From positions 4,190,001-4,254,000 of the forward strand of contig NZ_JAVTTP010000001.1 in the NCBI RefSeq assembly GCF_032248455.1: a stretch of 64,000 nucleotides of DNA, written 5' to 3'. The position numbers and the translations under genes are program-made. The stretch is from Pricia mediterranea (GTDB taxonomy: Bacteria > Bacteroidota > Bacteroidia > Flavobacteriales > Flavobacteriaceae). The notes beneath the pieces were generated by a model. The model was not told where the DNA came from. It saw only the letters and a list, made by a program, of their open reading frames with translations, and made no database searches. This document shows positions 62,951 through 64,000 of this stretch, in pieces (the first letter of the stretch is position 1; every line of letters begins with the position of its first letter).

Positions 62951-63148
62951 TCCTCTTTATTTTGTGACCCGCGTGATCCGCGGTCACCTCTTCGTTGCTG
63001 GTATGCCTTGTTAAACTGCATTTACTTTGGCCCACAGGAAGCCTTCATTTTTTTTTGCAGATCGAAGCGCAAAAATAACCTCGATGGAAGCGCAAAACTA
63101 TGACATTTGTCAGCATTCCGTTAAAAAAACAGACGATTTTATTTTCGG

Positions 63149-63283
63149 ATGAGGGCATTGTTATTCGCCCTAGCATTCATATTTAAGGATGTATTTAAGA
63201 TTGTATTCACCTCGTTTCTTCTTTTGTTGGGCGTCGGATTCTATTTCTATCTGAAATCGATTTGGTGCAGAGTATATACATAA
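63149..63283 (+). CDS. Possible 44-residue membrane peptide
   Basis: ATG at 63149 to TAA at 63281-63283. It is mostly hydrophobic (RALLFALAFIF, then FTSFLLLLGVGFYFYLK) with basic residues between, so one or two membrane passes. No ribosome-binding site stands out. It may be chance. Confidence 0.3.
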   Translation: MRALLFALAFIFKDVFKIVFTSFLLLLGVGFYFYLKSIWCRVYT

Positions 63284-63443
63284 AGGTTGAAAAAACTTAA
63301 GAAATTTATCGCCACGATAAAAAATTAGTCGGATATTCATTGAACGCGATTAGACTTCCATTTTTACCTGCAAATTTCACATTTTGCACCCCAATTTTGT
63401 CATTTATCGCAGCGTAGCTATGGCCATGCTGCTCAAAAAAGCC

Positions 63444-63461
63444 TCCCGAAAGCTTTCGGGA
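63444..63461. repeat. 18-bp palindrome
   Basis: TCCCGAAAGCTTTCGGGA is perfectly self-complementary. There is no T tract, so it is not a convincing terminator; palindromes of this type are scattered in flavobacterial intergenic DNA. Confidence 0.6.
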
Positions 63462-63560
63462 TCGATACCAAACAAAAGTCTAAACGAGTTCATTGTCAAA
63501 TGCCGATCAACTTTGATTTCTAACGTATCCCCAGATGAAAATAAAATGAAAAACCATATT

Positions 63561-64000
63561 ATGAAAAAAGCAACTTTATTTCTCCTTACAGTAGGTATTA
63601 CTTGCTCGGCATTGGCCCAGGAAATAACCGGTCAATGGCACGGCCTTTTGGAGATTCCGGGGAGTCCGCTGCGATTGGTGCTGAACATCGAAAAATCCGA
63701 TTCGGGATATACCACGACTTTGGATAGCCCCGATCAGGGCGCCAAGGGCATCCCGGTCGATACGACCACTTTTACCAATGGAAAACTTGACCTTGCCGCG
63801 ACGGTCTTGGGCCTGACCTATACTGCCGAATTGGTCGATGATACGCTAAAAGGTACTTTTAGGCAAGGGGGTCTGACCCTTCCCCTGGAAATGTCGCGGG
63901 AAGCTATCGAAGCTCCGCAGCGCAATCGACCGCAGGAGCCTAAAGAACCGTTTCCCTACTATACGGAGGCAATCCGTTTTAAAAACCCAGAAGCCGATAT
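63561..64000 (+). CDS. Start of a secreted alpha/beta hydrolase-type protein (partial)
   Basis: The ATG at 63561 opens a signal peptide (MKKATLFLLTVGITCSALAQ); an in-frame ATG at 63546 adds five residues. The mature N-terminus EITGQWHGLLEIPGSPLRLV, GYTTTLDSPDQGAKGIPVD and LKGTFRQGGLTLPLEM are the beta-rich pre-domain found before the hydrolase fold in secreted flavobacterial alpha/beta hydrolases. The last residues (FPYYTEAIRFKNPEAD) lead into that fold, which is cut by the window end. The catalytic residues are not visible. Confidence 0.75.
   Translation, partial: MKKATLFLLTVGITCSALAQEITGQWHGLLEIPGSPLRLVLNIEKSDSGYTTTLDSPDQGAKGIPVDTTTFTNGKLDLAATVLGLTYTAELVDDTLKGTFRQGGLTLPLEMSREAIEAPQRNRPQEPKEPFPYYTEAIRFKNPEAD

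Larger units (their letters stand above)
62951..63560. other. Intergenic region of about 610 bp with a small ORF and a palindrome
   Basis: It contains the acyl-CoA dehydrogenase promoter on the left, a 44-codon hydrophobic reading frame at 63149 and an 18-bp palindrome at 63444. Nothing else is recognised. Confidence 0.6.

Overview
The window comes from a marine-type member of the Flavobacteriaceae (Bacteroidota). The evidence is a SusC/SusD pair, many lipoproteins with a Cys a few residues after a hydrophobic stretch, a type IX secretion C-terminal domain, a PorP/SprF family protein, sulfatases with formylglycine motifs, a XusABC-like siderophore locus, and promoters close to the Bacteroidota TAnnTTTG -7 element. 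No genus is claimed.

Layout. 0-11.2 kb is a carbohydrate block: the end of a YyaL-like protein, a GMC oxidoreductase with its small Tat-type subunit and a secreted TIM-barrel isomerase (a 3-keto-sugar type set), two sulfatases, a DUF5060 glycosidase-like lipoprotein, a VanX-type dipeptidase and an esterase. A tRNA-Pro(GGG) with terminator follows (11.3 kb). 12-21.3 kb is the most unusual part. A 1128-residue SARP/BTAD-AAA-TPR regulator is followed by two transcription units, each preceded by the same ~71-bp promoter copy carrying three GGAAGA repeats exactly 11 bp apart and 9 bp from a -7-like element. Direct repeats at 11-bp spacing next to the promoter are the signature of SARP operators. 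Unit 1 encodes two unrecognised proteins, one charged and glycine-rich, one with a hydrophobic hairpin between long helices. Unit 2 encodes an ArsM-like methyltransferase, a berberine-bridge-type flavoenzyme and a secreted cupin.

21.4-27.6 kb is a gene graveyard: a TPR/flavin monooxygenase chimera, a methyltransferase tail, a TcB/SpvB-like toxin fragment fused to a Fic gene, a GH20 hexosaminidase killed by one amber codon, and a truncated T9SS cargo tail. An AraC regulator and a second cupin lie intact among them. 28.5-30.5 kb carries a heme N-hydroxylase-like (YqcI/YcgG) plus DUF1989 operon and a small membrane protein.

30.8-37.3 kb (minus strand) is a five-gene SusC-SusD-lipoprotein-cyclophilin-cyclophilin operon with no carbohydrate enzyme. 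37.5-38.7 kb is a broken pentapeptide-repeat gene fused to a duplicated piece of the lytic transglycosylase found at 47-48.6 kb. 38.7-46.8 kb is a ferric-siderophore locus: an AraC regulator divergent from DUF4198, two small membrane proteins, PepSY reductase, TonB receptor and DUF4374 lipoprotein. Paired 13-bp operators, 21 bp apart and at identical distance from the -7 element, precede both 39.9 kb and 43.1 kb.

47-64 kb holds an MltF-like transglycosylase, an internally deleted Eco57I-type restriction-modification gene, a TrkA-type potassium channel, a PD40 protein and a PorP/SprF-SPOR protein, a LuxR regulator with Glu at the phospho-acceptor site, a HisKA_2 kinase/receiver pair, a nitroreductase, KdnA (8-amino-Kdo synthesis), an acyl-CoA dehydrogenase, and the start of a secreted hydrolase. 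No CRISPR array, rRNA or intact insertion sequence was seen. All functional calls come from reading the sequence; no database search was run.
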